The translations under genes and the position numbers were made by a program. From Roseiarcus sp963833955 (lineage in GTDB: Bacteria > Pseudomonadota > Alphaproteobacteria > Rhizobiales > Beijerinckiaceae), in assembly GCA_963833955.1 (NCBI GenBank), contig CAWHZY010000008.1:186001-250000 (forward strand): a DNA stretch of 64,000 bases, read 5' to 3'. Positions 1 to 8,061 of the stretch are shown one piece after another. The notes beneath the pieces were generated by a model that was not told the DNA's origin, did not search any database, and was given only the letters and a program-made list of their open reading frames with translations. Positions within the stretch are counted from its first letter, which is position 1. Every line of letters begins with the position of its first letter.

Positions 1-52
1 GCAAAGCTTCAACAATTGCCCCCACGTCGATCGCGGGTGCTGTGTCGGTCAT
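1..52 (-). CDS. 5' end of an unidentified gene, cut by the window edge
   Basis: A minus-strand frame opens with ATG at 52-50 and stays open to the window edge, giving MTDTAPAIDVGAIVEAL. A GGAGA Shine-Dalgarno lies about six bases upstream (GGAGATCTCTC then ATG), which is why I accept it as a real start. Only 17 residues are visible, so no family can be assigned. It is transcribed away from the insertion-sequence nest that follows. Confidence 0.5.
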   Translation of the reverse strand, partial: MTDTAPAIDVGAIVEAL

Positions 53-159
53 GAGAGATCTCCATCTATATTTTAAGCCCGCCGGACCGTACATCGCAGC
101 CCTAAGAGTCCGTTTGAAAACTGGTTGAAAGGGTTTTTCGGCTGTGATTCAAGCTTGGG

Positions 160-829
160 ATGTGGACCCGAGCGACGCGGGGCCGAATGACCAGGATCGA
201 GAAGAAGACCAAGCGGTATCCGAGCGACTTGACCGATGAGGAGTGGGCGAGGATTGAGCCTTTTCTTCCTCGCGCGTCGAAGGCGGGGCGCCCTGTCGAG
301 GTCGATTTGCGGGAGGTGTTGAACGCAACTCCGTTACATGGCGCGTTCGCGCGGGGGATGGCGGATGCTGCCGAATGACTTCCCGCCCTGGCAGACCGTC
401 TATTGGTGATTTCGACGATTCGTGCGTCGGTTCATGTTTCAGACGATCCACGATGTCGCGTTGATGCTCGACCGAGAGCGCGTGGGACGCGAAGCAAGCC
501 CAACCGGGGGCGTCATCGACAGCCAGTCGGTCAAAGCTCCGGAAGCGAAAACAAGGGGATACGATGCCGGCAAGAAGATCGTGGGTCGCAAGCGCCGCAT
601 CGCCGTCGACACCGATGGCCGCCTCTTGATGATCAATCTGACTCCGGCCGACATTTCCGACAGCGGGGGGGCTCAAATGATCCTGGACGGTGTCCGCAAG
701 CGCTGGCCGTGGCTGAAGCATCTGTTCGCCGACGGGAGAGCTGCTCCCGATCGTCTGAACAGGATTCCTCGAAGGCTAAGTGGACTGCTGCCGGGGTTGG
801 TCCTTTGCAATTTCGCGCGCGGGGCGTGA
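160..829 (+). pseudogene. IS5-family (IS427-type) transposase remnant
   Basis: The N-terminal part (from 160) has the start typical of IS427-group transposases, including the motif YPSDLTDEEWARIEPFLP, and the second part (from about 422) carries the DDE-domain segment with GGVIDSQSVKAPE. The gene is dead in three ways: a frameshift near 345 moves the reading frame, an in-frame TGA follows TVYW at about 400, and the C-terminal third after LFADG (about 730) is missing, so the last catalytic acidic residue is lost. It is the most decayed member of the insertion-sequence nest at the left end. The outer left end of the element may be near 107, but I could not pair it with a right inverted repeat. 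Confidence 0.75.
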
Positions 830-881
830 CGGAGGGAGGGCGTAGCCCGACCGGAGACACGTCCTGCGCGCGGCGGAAAAT

Positions 882-1043
882 TCATGCCGCCGCCGCGAGG
901 GGCGATGGTGTGAAGTAGGCCTCGTCCGGCGTGCGCCGGTCAAGGCTCGAATGCGGGCGCCGATGATTGTAAAAAGCCAGATAGCGACCGATCGAGTTGC
1001 GCGCCTCGCTGACGCTATCGTAGGCTCTCAGGTAAACCTCCTC
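882..1043 (-). pseudogene. C-terminal fragment of an IS3-family orfB transposase
   Basis: About 50 residues match the end of IS3-type integrase-domain transposases: EEVYLRAYDSVSEAR, then the typical FYNHRRPHSSLD motif, then PDEAYF and a stop at 882. The first two catalytic aspartates and the region of the glutamate are absent. It lies opposite to the larger IS3 element at 1078-2462, whose left end begins 35 bases away, so that insertion or a deletion probably removed the rest. It is too short to encode a working transposase. Confidence 0.75.
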
Positions 1044-1154
1044 TGCAGTAAAGCTGGCGCTTGACTCGAACCAGTTGGTGAGCTGGACCCCGGATTTAGG
1101 ACCATCGGCTAAGGTGTGAAATGTCCTGTTCTGTCGCAACCGACGGAGCGAGGA

Positions 1155-1448
1155 ATGACGAAGTCACGCAAGAAGTTTGATGCGGCGTTCAAGGCGAAGA
1201 TTGCGCTTGAGGCGCTGCGCGAGGATGCGACGGTTCCGGAACTGGCGAAGCGGCACGGGGTGCATCCGAACCAGATTTATGCCTGGAAGAAGCAGGTTCT
1301 CGACAACGTCGCGAGCCTGTTCGCGCGAGGGGCGAGCGGTTCGGGCGATGGCGAGGAAGAGCGCGAACGCGAGACGGCCAAGCTTTACGCCAAGATCGGC
1401 CAACTGACGGTCGAACGGGATTTCTTGGCCAGGAGGCCCGGTCGATGA
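1155..1448 (+). CDS. IS3-family transposase OrfA (helix-turn-helix)
   Basis: A 97-residue DNA-binding protein of the IS3/Tnp_1 type. It begins MTKSRKKFDAAFKAKIALEA and contains the conserved helix-turn-helix segment VPELAKRHGVHPNQIYAWKK, followed by a coiled-coil-like acidic/basic stretch (about residues 60-90) used for dimerisation in this family. I chose the ATG at 1155 rather than the upstream ATG at 1116 because GAGG precedes it and the family starts here. Its stop overlaps the start of orfB (ATGA at 1445-1448), where IS3 elements normally make an OrfAB fusion by programmed -1 frameshifting. Confidence 0.85.
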   Translation: MTKSRKKFDAAFKAKIALEALREDATVPELAKRHGVHPNQIYAWKKQVLDNVASLFARGASGSGDGEEERERETAKLYAKIGQLTVERDFLARRPGR

Positions 1449-2385
1449 GCGCGCCCGATCGAAGAGCGATGGTCGAACGGTCTGGCAAGGACCTGTCGGT
1501 GCGCCGCCAATGCGCGCTTGTGGGCGTGGCGCGCTCGGGGATCTACCGCGCCAAGCCCGTCGCCGGGGCGGACGATCTGGCGGTGATGCGCCGCATCGAC
1601 GAACTGCATCTCGAACTTCCGTTCTACGGCTCGCGGCGAATGACCTTCGAACTCAACAAGGAAGGCCGGTCGGGGTCAACCGCAAGCGGGTGCTGCGGCT
1701 GATGCGGGTGATGGGGATCGAGGCGCTGGTTCCGCGCCCCGGCACGAGCAAGCCCGCGCCCGGGCACAAGATATACCCCTACCTGCTGCGCGGCCTGAAG
1801 ATTGTCGAGCCGAACCACGTGTGGGCGGCCGACGTGACCTTCATCCCGATGGCATGCGGCTTCCTCTATCTGGTGGCGATCATCGACTGGGCCAGCCGAG
1901 CGGTTCTGGCGTGGCGGCTGTCGAACACCAACGATGCGAGCTTCTGCGCGGCGGCGCTGGAGGAGGCGCTCCTTCGGTTCGGAACGCCGCGGATTTTCAA
2001 TACCGATCAGGGCTCCACATTCACCGCCGAGGCTTTCGCCGGCAAGCTCGCGGCGACCGGCGTCGCGATTTCGATGGACGGACGCGGCCGCTTCATGGAC
2101 AACATTTTCATCGAACGGCTGTGGCGCTCGATCAAGTATGAAGAAGTGCATCTGAAAGCTTATGCCGACGCCCGCGAGGCGCGGGCCGGCATCGGTTCCT
2201 GGATGACCTTTTACAATTTTCGGCGCCCGCACCAGGCGATGAACAACCAGATGCCGATGGCGGTGTGGCGCGCCGGCATGGACAAAATCGAGGCGGCGGC
2301 GAGGGCTGTGGATATGCCGCTTCGCTTGGACAACGCAAACGCGTCGCCCACATACCCACAGCAGAAGCAGCAAGAAGCGGCTTGA
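1445..2385 (+). pseudogene. IS3-family transposase OrfB, frameshifted
   Basis: Encodes the DDE integrase of the element. The first part (1445 to about 1665) reads MSAPDRRAMVERSG up to LNKEG. The frame then shifts by one near 1665 and the rest (to 2385) carries the rve domain: catalytic D in WAADVTFIPM, D in FNTDQGSTFT and E in FIERLWRSIKYEE, then the FYNFRRPHQAMN motif. All three catalytic residues are present, so only the indel breaks it. This shift is additional to the programmed orfA/orfB shift. It could be true decay or a one-base sequence error. Confidence 0.8.
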
Positions 2386-2570
2386 TTCTTGAAGGACAAC
2401 GGCAGGCGAAATCACACCTTAAATCCAACGTCCCGTGGTCCCACGAATGGGGTCCAGTTCACATCCAAACCGGCATAATATCCCATCGCTGCTCTCCTTC
2501 GCTTGCCAAAGCCCAAAGCGGATAAGCTCGCTCTTCCGCTGGGGAGCAGCAACCTCATGTATTGGATGTA

Positions 2571-3062
2571 TTAGTCCTTTGGAGGAAGGGAGAAGAGCGA
2601 ATCGTCCAGTTCGTAGCCGGGACCCTCCGGCGCGCTCTCCCTGACGCCTGTTTGCTTTGCTCCCATTCGGGCTTTCACCAGCATTGCCCTTCCGCCATGG
2701 TCGAGTCTAATCTGTGCCTCGCGCAATGTCCGTTTGAGCTTGTCGTCTAACCTGGTTTCAAAGGCGCGCGGCGGCCCGTCGCTCTGGCGCAACCACAAGT
2801 CCACTCGCCTATCGTCATTCAGGGTCGCAAAGGCGATGAGTTCGGCATGCGCCGGCAACGCTGCGGGCGGTGCCGAGATCGGAAACCCCAGCATCGAGTT
2901 GACTTGATACGGCGTTGTACAAGCGAGCGCGGCGAGAAGAGCGGGGACGACGATCTTGGCGATCAGTGGCGCCGCGGAGGAACGAAAGACCCATGAGCCG
3001 ATTAGCGCGATCACGAGAAGCAAGCATCCAAACGAGGCAGCGAAAGCGCTGAAAAAATTCAC
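2571..3062 (-). CDS. Unidentified two-helix membrane protein
   Basis: A 163-residue protein with a GTG start at 3062 and a strong ribosome site (GAGGGAG, eight bases upstream). Two hydrophobic helices occupy about residues 5-26 and 31-50. The rest is a soluble domain with the segment DDRRVDLWLRQSDGPPRAFE and a charged helix (about residues 100-125). I do not recognise a family. It follows the TolQ/MotA-like gene on the same strand, 190 bases downstream, so the two may work together at the inner membrane. That pairing is inference from position alone. It has no OmpA-like or MotB-like peptidoglycan-binding motif. Confidence 0.6.
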   Translation of the reverse strand: MNFFSAFAASFGCLLLVIALIGSWVFRSSAAPLIAKIVVPALLAALACTTPYQVNSMLGFPISAPPAALPAHAELIAFATLNDDRRVDLWLRQSDGPPRAFETRLDDKLKRTLREAQIRLDHGGRAMLVKARMGAKQTGVRESAPEGPGYELDDSLFSLPPKD

Positions 3063-3252
3063 GGTTTGACTCCCTCGTAAGGATCCGTGGTCGATTCAAG
3101 CGGCGGTTCGTGCGACGCTGAACTCACCTTCGATGGGCAAGAGGAGATCGGCAATCCCTCTTAGATCGATGAGCCGTCATGGTTCACTGGGTGAAGGGTG
3201 TTTCAAGACGGGCGTCGAACGTATCGATAGCAGCGGTCCCCTCAAGCGCCGA

Positions 3253-3810
3253 TCACTTCCTTGCCCTACTAACACCCGCTTCAAGGTTGAACGTCATGAT
3301 GGCGATAAGAGCGGCTGCGGTCCCACCGCTCGCCGTGGTGAAGAGGGAAGTCGCAAGTGCAGTGAAACTGGTCGCGCCGCCAGCGAGGGATTTGGCCTGC
3401 AGAGAAAGCCCAATCGCTGTGCCGACAAAGCCCACCATAACGCAAAGGCGCTCGGCCAAATGACCATAATCGGACGATGGAGTAAAGGATCGTGGTTCGG
3501 AGAGTCCTCTATTGTCCGACATCAGTTCGCCGATCCGCCACGCCTCCCACCCTAACCAAACGGCCGAGCTGACGAACAGTGCACCGATCACGCTGGTCAT
3601 CATACTCATGTCATTCGCCCAAATAGTCTGCAGTACGCCATTAGCCCAGGCAAAAAATGCTAGCCCCGCACAGGCTAGGCAGAGGACGAAGTGCGACAAA
3701 AAGGTTAGACGAGGAAGGTACACAAGCTGCCTCCGGTTCTGGTGAAGACGCTTCCAATGAAACCATTGACGCGCTGCCGAGTCGCGCCATCGAAAAGCAG
3801 CGGTTAGCAT
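3253..3810 (-). CDS. MotA/TolQ/ExbB-like proton-channel family protein
   Basis: A 185-residue protein with hydrophobic segments at about residues 38-58, 70-90, 125-145 and 150-172. The C-terminal half carries the pattern of the TolQ/ExbB/MotA core: a helix with GFVGTAIGLSLQA followed by LATSLFTTASGGTAAALIA and FNLEA, the usual GT.IGL then TT..G..AAI order. Family members use this core to couple ion flow to a partner protein. No TolR/ExbD or MotB partner is visible; the next gene downstream encodes an unrecognised two-helix protein. The start at 3810 has a weak ribosome site. The pair lies between an IS3 and an IS1380 element, so its operon may be truncated. Confidence 0.6.
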   Translation of the reverse strand: MLTAAFRWRDSAARQWFHWKRLHQNRRQLVYLPRLTFLSHFVLCLACAGLAFFAWANGVLQTIWANDMSMMTSVIGALFVSSAVWLGWEAWRIGELMSDNRGLSEPRSFTPSSDYGHLAERLCVMVGFVGTAIGLSLQAKSLAGGATSFTALATSLFTTASGGTAAALIAIMTFNLEAGVSRARK

Positions 3811-3848
3811 GCCTAGCCCATCTTATTCACGAGGGGTCGTTTTTGAGG

Positions 3849-5352
3849 CTGGCGAGCGTGGCGTAAGGGTCTGATTTGGCGTAGGATTTGGTTGCTTACA
3901 CCGATCCGTTTCGCCTCGCGCCCCAGCACCCGCTCGCCATGACCAACTCTAATCTGCTGCCGTTCTCATTTCCAGCCGTTGGCCGCAAACCGGTCGCAGC
4001 CGCTTTTGATGGCGGGCGACTGACTTCGGATGGCGGCGTGATGCTGCTTTCGATGGCCGAGCGTCGGTTGGGGATCGCGGAAAGATTGGCGCGGTGCTTT
4101 CCCGATCGCCGCGACCCGCTGCGCATCACGCACACGCTGGCGGACATGGTTCGCGCCCGCATCTTGGCGATCGCCTGCGGATATGAAGATGCCGACGATC
4201 TCGACGCTTTGCGCGCTGATCCCGCTTTCAAACTCGCTTGCGGGCGGCTGCCAGACACGGGCGCGAACCTGTGTTCGCAGCCGACGCTGTCGCGGTTGGA
4301 GAACGCGCCTTCGCTGAAGGATGCGATCCGGCTCACGTGGGCGCTGGTCGATCAATGGATCGCCTCCTATGAACGGGAGCCCGCGTCTGTCATTCTCGAT
4401 ATCGACGACACCTGCGATGTCGTACACGGGCATCAGCAGCTCTCGCTCTTCAACGCCCATTACGACGAGCGCTGCTTCCTGCCGATCCATGTCTACGACA
4501 CCGAGCGCTCGCGTCCCGTCGCGGTCGTGCTGCGCTCCGGCAAGACCCCGTCGGGTGTCGAGGTGCGCGCCCATCTGCGCCGGCTCGTGCGCCATATCCG
4601 CCAACGCTGGACCAGGACGCGCATCACCTTCCGGGGCGACGGCCACTATGCCCGGCCCGAGGCGATGGAATGGTGCGAGGCCAACCACATCGATTACGTC
4701 TTCGGGCTGCCCGGTTCGAAGCCGCTGGCGAAGAAAATCGACGAGGCGGCGGACGCGGTGCGCACCGAGCGCGCTTTGTCGAACAAGCCCGTCGTGCGCG
4801 GCTACGCCGAAACGCGCCACAAGGCCAAATCCTGGAGCCGCGAGCGGCGCGCCGTCGCCCGCATCGAAGCCACTCCGCTCGGGCTCGACACCCGTTTCGT
4901 CGTCACCAACGTCGAATACGGCGCGGCGGAATGGATTTACGCCGCCCTCTATTGCGCGCGCGGGCAGGCCGAGAACCTCATCAAGCTGCACAAGACGCAG
5001 CTCGCTTCCGATCGAACCTCCTGTCGTTCCGCGATCGCAAATCAGGTCCGCCTCGCGCTGCACACGGCGGCTTACTGGCTCATGCTCACCGTTCGCGACG
5101 CCATCCCGAAACCGCGCGATCTCGCCAACGCCGAGTTCTCGACCTTGCGCCTGCGGCTGATCAAGATCGCCGCCCGCGTCATCGAAACCGCAAGCCGCGT
5201 CCGTCTCGCTTTCGCCGCCGGCTGCCCGCAGGCCGACCTCTTCCGCGGCCTGCCCGGAGCCCTCGCCCCGCTCGGACCCTGAACGGCGGGGCAAGGAGCC
5301 CCTCCGCCCCTCGTCATCCCTCCAACGCGTTCGCAAAAGTATCGCTCGTCAG
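3849..5352 (+). mobile_element. IS1380-family insertion sequence (ends approximate)
   Basis: The intact IS1380-type transposase at 3939-5282 defines the element. The ends are estimated from an imperfect terminal match: CTGGCGAGCG at 3849-3858 on the left and CTGACGAGCG read inward from 5352 on the right. No convincing target duplication is visible, so the borders may be off by some tens of bases. If the right end is correct, the stop codon of the small phage gene at 5349 lies inside the element's terminal repeat. Confidence 0.55.
3939..5282 (+). CDS. IS1380-family transposase
   Basis: A 447-residue DDE transposase (DDE_Tnp_1 type), close to the usual family length. It starts MTNSNLLPFSFPAVGRKPV, the common start of this group, so I prefer ATG 3939 over an upstream TTG at 3888. 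The catalytic core is visible in order: an Asp pair in VILDIDDTCDVVHG (about residue 150), FRGDGHYARPEAMEW (about residue 230), and the AENLIKLHKTQLASDR segment carrying the family's glutamate (about residue 350). No frameshift or stop interrupts it, so this copy looks functional. Confidence 0.9.
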   Translation: MTNSNLLPFSFPAVGRKPVAAAFDGGRLTSDGGVMLLSMAERRLGIAERLARCFPDRRDPLRITHTLADMVRARILAIACGYEDADDLDALRADPAFKLACGRLPDTGANLCSQPTLSRLENAPSLKDAIRLTWALVDQWIASYEREPASVILDIDDTCDVVHGHQQLSLFNAHYDERCFLPIHVYDTERSRPVAVVLRSGKTPSGVEVRAHLRRLVRHIRQRWTRTRITFRGDGHYARPEAMEWCEANHIDYVFGLPGSKPLAKKIDEAADAVRTERALSNKPVVRGYAETRHKAKSWSRERRAVARIEATPLGLDTRFVVTNVEYGAAEWIYAALYCARGQAENLIKLHKTQLASDRTSCRSAIANQVRLALHTAAYWLMLTVRDAIPKPRDLANAEFSTLRLRLIKIAARVIETASRVRLAFAAGCPQADLFRGLPGALAPLGP

Positions 5353-5441
5353 GCGGTGAAAAAGCCGAACGAACCCGTGCGCCCCGAGGTCCCAAAAGCC
5401 GCGTAGGCACCAAATCGAAGATCGTCGTGAATAGGAAGGGC
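5349..5441 (-). pseudogene. 3' part of a 44-codon phage gene split by IS66
   Basis: This is the downstream fragment of a small gene whose 5' part lies at 8012-8061. When the IS66 element and one copy of its 8-base target duplication are removed, a single open frame of 44 codons plus stop is restored, starting with GTG. The fragment here encodes ALPIHDDLRFGAYAAFG and ends GSFGFFTA before TGA. The stop may have been supplied by the adjoining IS1380 end, so the original gene could have been longer. No family is recognised. Confidence 0.6.
5434..5441. repeat. Left copy of the IS66 target-site duplication
   Basis: GGAAGGGC immediately outside the left IS66 inverted repeat. It is identical to 8012-8019 on the other side. 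Eight bases is the length IS66 elements are known to duplicate. Confidence 0.92.
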
Positions 5442-5503
5442 GTAAGCGGCCCTTACGTCCCACGGCGCTATGGAGTTGACGAGAGAGTTTGAGGCGCCGA
5501 GGG

Positions 5504-7087
5504 TCAGGCAGCGAGTTGATCGGGGGCTTTGGCTTTGGTGCATGCCCACGGCAGAAGTTCGTCGAGGCGCGCAGCGGGCCAGAGATTGACGAGCCTGTTG
5601 AGGACGTCGGCGATATAGGCTTGCGGCTCGACATCGTTGAGCTTGCAAGTTTCAATCAGCGAAGCGATGCAGGCCCAGTTTTCTGCGCCCTCGTCTGAGC
5701 CGGCGAAGAGCGCGTTCTTGCGATTGAGAACGATCGGTCGGATGCCGCGCTCGACGATATTGGTGTCGAGTTCGATGCGGCCGTCGTCGAGGAAGCGGAC
5801 GAGCCCTTCCCAATGGTTCAAGCGATAGCGCAGGTCCTCGGCGATTCCAGACTTGCCGGAGACGCGCGCCAACTCATGCTCGAGCCACGGCCTGAACGCC
5901 ATGACGAGCGGCTTGCTCTGCTCCTGGCGCGCGCGGCGACGCTCGTCGGCGCCCATGCCGCGGATCGTCTTCTCGATCGCATAGAGCTCGGCGATCCGCT
6001 CCAGCGCCTCGCGGGCGATCGGCGCTTCGCCCTTGGCGCGGTCGAAGAAGCGGCGTCGCAGATGCGACCAGCAGAAGGCGAGCGTGATCCGGCGATCGGG
6101 CGCCTTGGCGGCGATCGTCTTGTAGGCGGCGTAACCGTCGCACTGGACGACGCCCGCATAATTGTCGAGCAGCTTCAGGCCGTGGATCGCCCCACGGCCG
6201 GGTGCATAGGCGAAGGCGATGGCCGGAGGGTCCGCGCCGCCCCATGGCCGATCGTCGCGGGCGACCGCCCAGAAGTAGCCCTCCTTGACGCGGCCTCGGC
6301 CCGGATCGAGCACCGGGGCCTTCGTCTCGTCGACCGCGATCTTGGCCGAGGTCAGGATGAGTTCGCGACGGCGGTCGTAGACCGGCCTGAGTTCTGCGGC
6401 CGCGTAGCCGACCCAGAACGCCAGCGTCGAGCGCTTGATGTCGAGGCCCTGGGCGGCCAGCATCTGGGCCTGACGATAGAGCGGCAGATGCCAAGCATAT
6501 TTGGACACCAGCACGGAGGCGACCATCGCCTCGGTCGGCAGGCCGCCCTTGACCAGCCGCTCGGGCGCCGGCGCCTGAACCACGGCCTCCTCGCAGGCGC
6601 GGCACGCATATTTGGGTCGGTGCGTCACCAGCACCCGGAACTGCGCCGGGACCACGTCCAGCCGCTCCGAGACGTCGGCGCCGATCGCATGCATCGGCGA
6701 TCGGCAGCATGGGCAGTTCCAGTCCTCGGGCTCGATCGTGACGTGAACGCGCGGAAGATGGGCCGGCAGCGCGCCGCGATTCGCCCGGCGCTTTTCGGCC
6801 CGCGCCGCCGCGGCGGCCTTGTTCTGCTTGTCGTCGGCCGCCTCGCTGGCGGCGACCGCCTGCTCGACGTCCTCCAGCGCCAAAGCGAACTGGCCCGGAT
6901 CGAGCTTCTCGGACTTGCGCCCGAACTGCATTCGCTGGAGCTGGCGTAGAAGATGCGCGAGACGATCCTTCTGCCTGAGCGCCGCGTCGCGCTCGATGAT
7001 CGCGGCGTCCCGCTCGGCCAGCGCCGCGGCCAGTTGCGCCTGCAGCGCATCGATGTCGGGCGGGGGCTGATTCGCGGCGGCGCTCAC
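5504..7087 (-). CDS. tnpC: IS66 transposase TnpC
   Basis: A 527-residue transposase of full family length. In order: an N-terminal leucine-zipper-like coiled coil (about residues 10-55, rich in ALAERDAAI repeats), the conserved FGRKSEKLD motif (about residue 76), a CPCC...C..C zinc-binding region (about residues 125-170), and the DDE catalytic domain (IAVDETKAPVLDPG at about residue 255; NYAGVVQCDGYAAYK at about residue 318; the C-terminal acidic segment ELDTNIVERGIRPIVLNRKN at about residue 440). The C-terminal IS66_C region ends the protein. It is 62 bases downstream of tnpB. Confidence 0.95.
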   Translation of the reverse strand: MSAAANQPPPDIDALQAQLAAALAERDAAIIERDAALRQKDRLAHLLRQLQRMQFGRKSEKLDPGQFALALEDVEQAVAASEAADDKQNKAAAAARAEKRRANRGALPAHLPRVHVTIEPEDWNCPCCRSPMHAIGADVSERLDVVPAQFRVLVTHRPKYACRACEEAVVQAPAPERLVKGGLPTEAMVASVLVSKYAWHLPLYRQAQMLAAQGLDIKRSTLAFWVGYAAAELRPVYDRRRELILTSAKIAVDETKAPVLDPGRGRVKEGYFWAVARDDRPWGGADPPAIAFAYAPGRGAIHGLKLLDNYAGVVQCDGYAAYKTIAAKAPDRRITLAFCWSHLRRRFFDRAKGEAPIAREALERIAELYAIEKTIRGMGADERRRARQEQSKPLVMAFRPWLEHELARVSGKSGIAEDLRYRLNHWEGLVRFLDDGRIELDTNIVERGIRPIVLNRKNALFAGSDEGAENWACIASLIETCKLNDVEPQAYIADVLNRLVNLWPAARLDELLPWACTKAKAPDQLAA

Positions 7088-7149
7088 ACCTGAAAGAGAA
7101 TCAGATTTGCTCGTGCTTGTGGAGAGAAATCAGCCGCTTCGCACAAGCT

Positions 7150-7503
7150 TCACGACGCCGTCTCCGGCGCCAGAATGTCGCGCGCGTGCAGGCGCGACCA
7201 ATCCAGCCCATCGACGAGCGCAGCCAGTTGCGACGCCGACAGCCGCATGACGCCGTCGCTGATCGGCGGCCAGCGAAACGCGCCTTCCTCAAGACGCTTC
7301 CAATACAAAATCAGGCCGGAGCCGTCCCAGGCCAAAATCTTCAACCGGTCCCCCCGCTTCGAGCGAAAGACGAGGATCGTCCCGGAGAACGGATCGCGTT
7401 GAAGCTCGTCCTTCGCCAGCGCCGCCAGGCTGTCGGCGCCGCGCCGGAAGTCGACCGGCTTCGTCGCCACCAGAATCCGAACGCCAGAGGGAACCGCAAT
7501 CAC
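7150..7503 (-). CDS. tnpB: IS66 accessory protein TnpB
   Basis: A 117-residue IS66 Orf2-type protein starting with GTG at 7503, read from IAVPSGVRILVATKPVDFRR, the normal beginning of the family. It also has the conserved DPFSGTILVFRSKRGDRLKI and KRLEEGAFRWP segments. The start overlaps the tnpA stop (GTGA), the translational coupling usual in IS66. A longer reading frame upstream overlaps tnpA and is not needed. TnpB is required for transposition in studied members, but its biochemical role is unclear. Confidence 0.92.
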   Translation of the reverse strand: MIAVPSGVRILVATKPVDFRRGADSLAALAKDELQRDPFSGTILVFRSKRGDRLKILAWDGSGLILYWKRLEEGAFRWPPISDGVMRLSASQLAALVDGLDWSRLHARDILAPETAS

Positions 7504-7949
7504 GTCGCGGCCTTCACCGCCCGCAGCACCTTCGTCAGCGTCGCAACGTCGGTTCCAGGACTGACGCGCACCACCGCTGCGCCAAGCGCGATCTCGATCG
7601 TCCCGCATGGAATTGCGCAGGAGGCTGCCGAAGATGGCGCCGCAGCCTCCACAATCACCGGCGCGAAAGTCACGCTGCCCGCGGCGGCGCCTTGGCGACG
7701 GACAGCTCGCCGTTGCGCATCGCGCCGCCAGCCGAACAGTTGCTGCGGCGTCAGACCATATCGCCCTGCAACAGCCGAGACTTTGTCCCCGCTCTCATAG
7801 CTCTCTGCGAGAATCGCCGCCTTTTGCTCCGGCGTCCACGCGCGCCTTCGGCCAGATCCGGTGAAGATCTCAAGCCGACGAACCGGCTCCCCCTTCGATT
7901 TGTGCAAAAGCTCAGTGTCCGGCACGTGTCTAACCCGCTTCCGACTCAA
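7500..7949 (-). CDS. tnpA: IS66 accessory protein TnpA
   Basis: A protein of up to 149 residues with a helix-turn-helix of the Tnp_1 type: RRRAWTPEQKAAILAES, then VSAVAGRYGLTPQQLFGWRR at about residues 57-76. Family members often start near LEIFTGSGRRR, so the true start may be some 20 codons inside the frame given here. The stop overlaps the tnpB start by four bases. The C-terminal half (GTIEIALGAAVVRVSPGTD) is the variable tail seen in rhizobial copies. Confidence 0.88.
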   Translation of the reverse strand: MSRKRVRHVPDTELLHKSKGEPVRRLEIFTGSGRRRAWTPEQKAAILAESYESGDKVSAVAGRYGLTPQQLFGWRRDAQRRAVRRQGAAAGSVTFAPVIVEAAAPSSAASCAIPCGTIEIALGAAVVRVSPGTDVATLTKVLRAVKAAT

Positions 7950-8011
7950 ACGACGTCAGACAATCGCCCACTCGCCAACGCACTTGAAGGTGCGATCAAA
8001 GCGCCGCTTAC

Positions 8012-8019
8012 GGAAGGGC
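8012..8019. repeat. Right copy of the IS66 target-site duplication
   Basis: GGAAGGGC immediately outside the right IS66 inverted repeat, identical to 5434-5441. Confidence 0.92.
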
Positions 8020-8061
8020 TAGATCGGTGAAATCGTTTCTGCCAGGGCCGGAATGACTCAC
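8012..8061 (-). pseudogene. 5' part of a 44-codon phage gene split by IS66
   Basis: A GTG start at 8061-8059 overlaps the TGA stop of the 2200-residue fibre gene (GTGA), so the two were translationally coupled. The fragment reads MSHSGPGRNDFTDLALP and then runs into the IS66 element. Its continuation is at 5349-5441. The position directly after a fibre gene would suit a fibre-associated or assembly protein, but this is inference from order only. Confidence 0.6.

Larger units (their letters stand above)
1078..2462 (+). mobile_element. IS3-family insertion sequence
   Basis: Ends are set by an imperfect inverted repeat: GTGAGCTGGACCCC at 1078-1091 and its complement form GTGAACTGGACCCC read inward from 2462-2449, with further similarity inside both ends (AAGGTGTGA motif). 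The element is about 1.39 kb and holds orfA and orfB in the overlapping arrangement of the family. I see no matching direct repeat beside the ends. OrfB carries a frameshift, so the copy is probably inactive unless the indel is a sequencing error. Confidence 0.8.
5442..8011 (-). mobile_element. Complete IS66-family insertion sequence
   Basis: A 2570-base element with tnpA, tnpB and tnpC on the minus strand. The ends carry inverted repeats beginning GTAAGCGGC at 5442 and, read inward, at 8011 (GTAAGCGGCCCTT against GTAAGCGGCGCTT). It is flanked by a perfect 8-base direct repeat GGAAGGGC (5434-5441 and 8012-8019). The three reading frames are intact, so the insertion looks recent. It landed inside a small gene directly after the giant fibre gene of the prophage. 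Confidence 0.95.

Noticed and set aside
3253..3810. Zorya defence ZorA
   Set aside because: ZorA has a TolQ/MotA-like core but is several times longer and comes with ZorB and nuclease or helicase genes, none of which is present.
3966..5336. 456-codon minus-strand frame opposite the IS1380 transposase
   Set aside because: High GC leaves the antisense frame open; the plus-strand product has clear transposase motifs.
5813..6949. 378-codon plus-strand frame opposite IS66 tnpC
   Set aside because: Arg/Asp/Leu-rich antisense shadow of an intact tnpC; no ribosome site.
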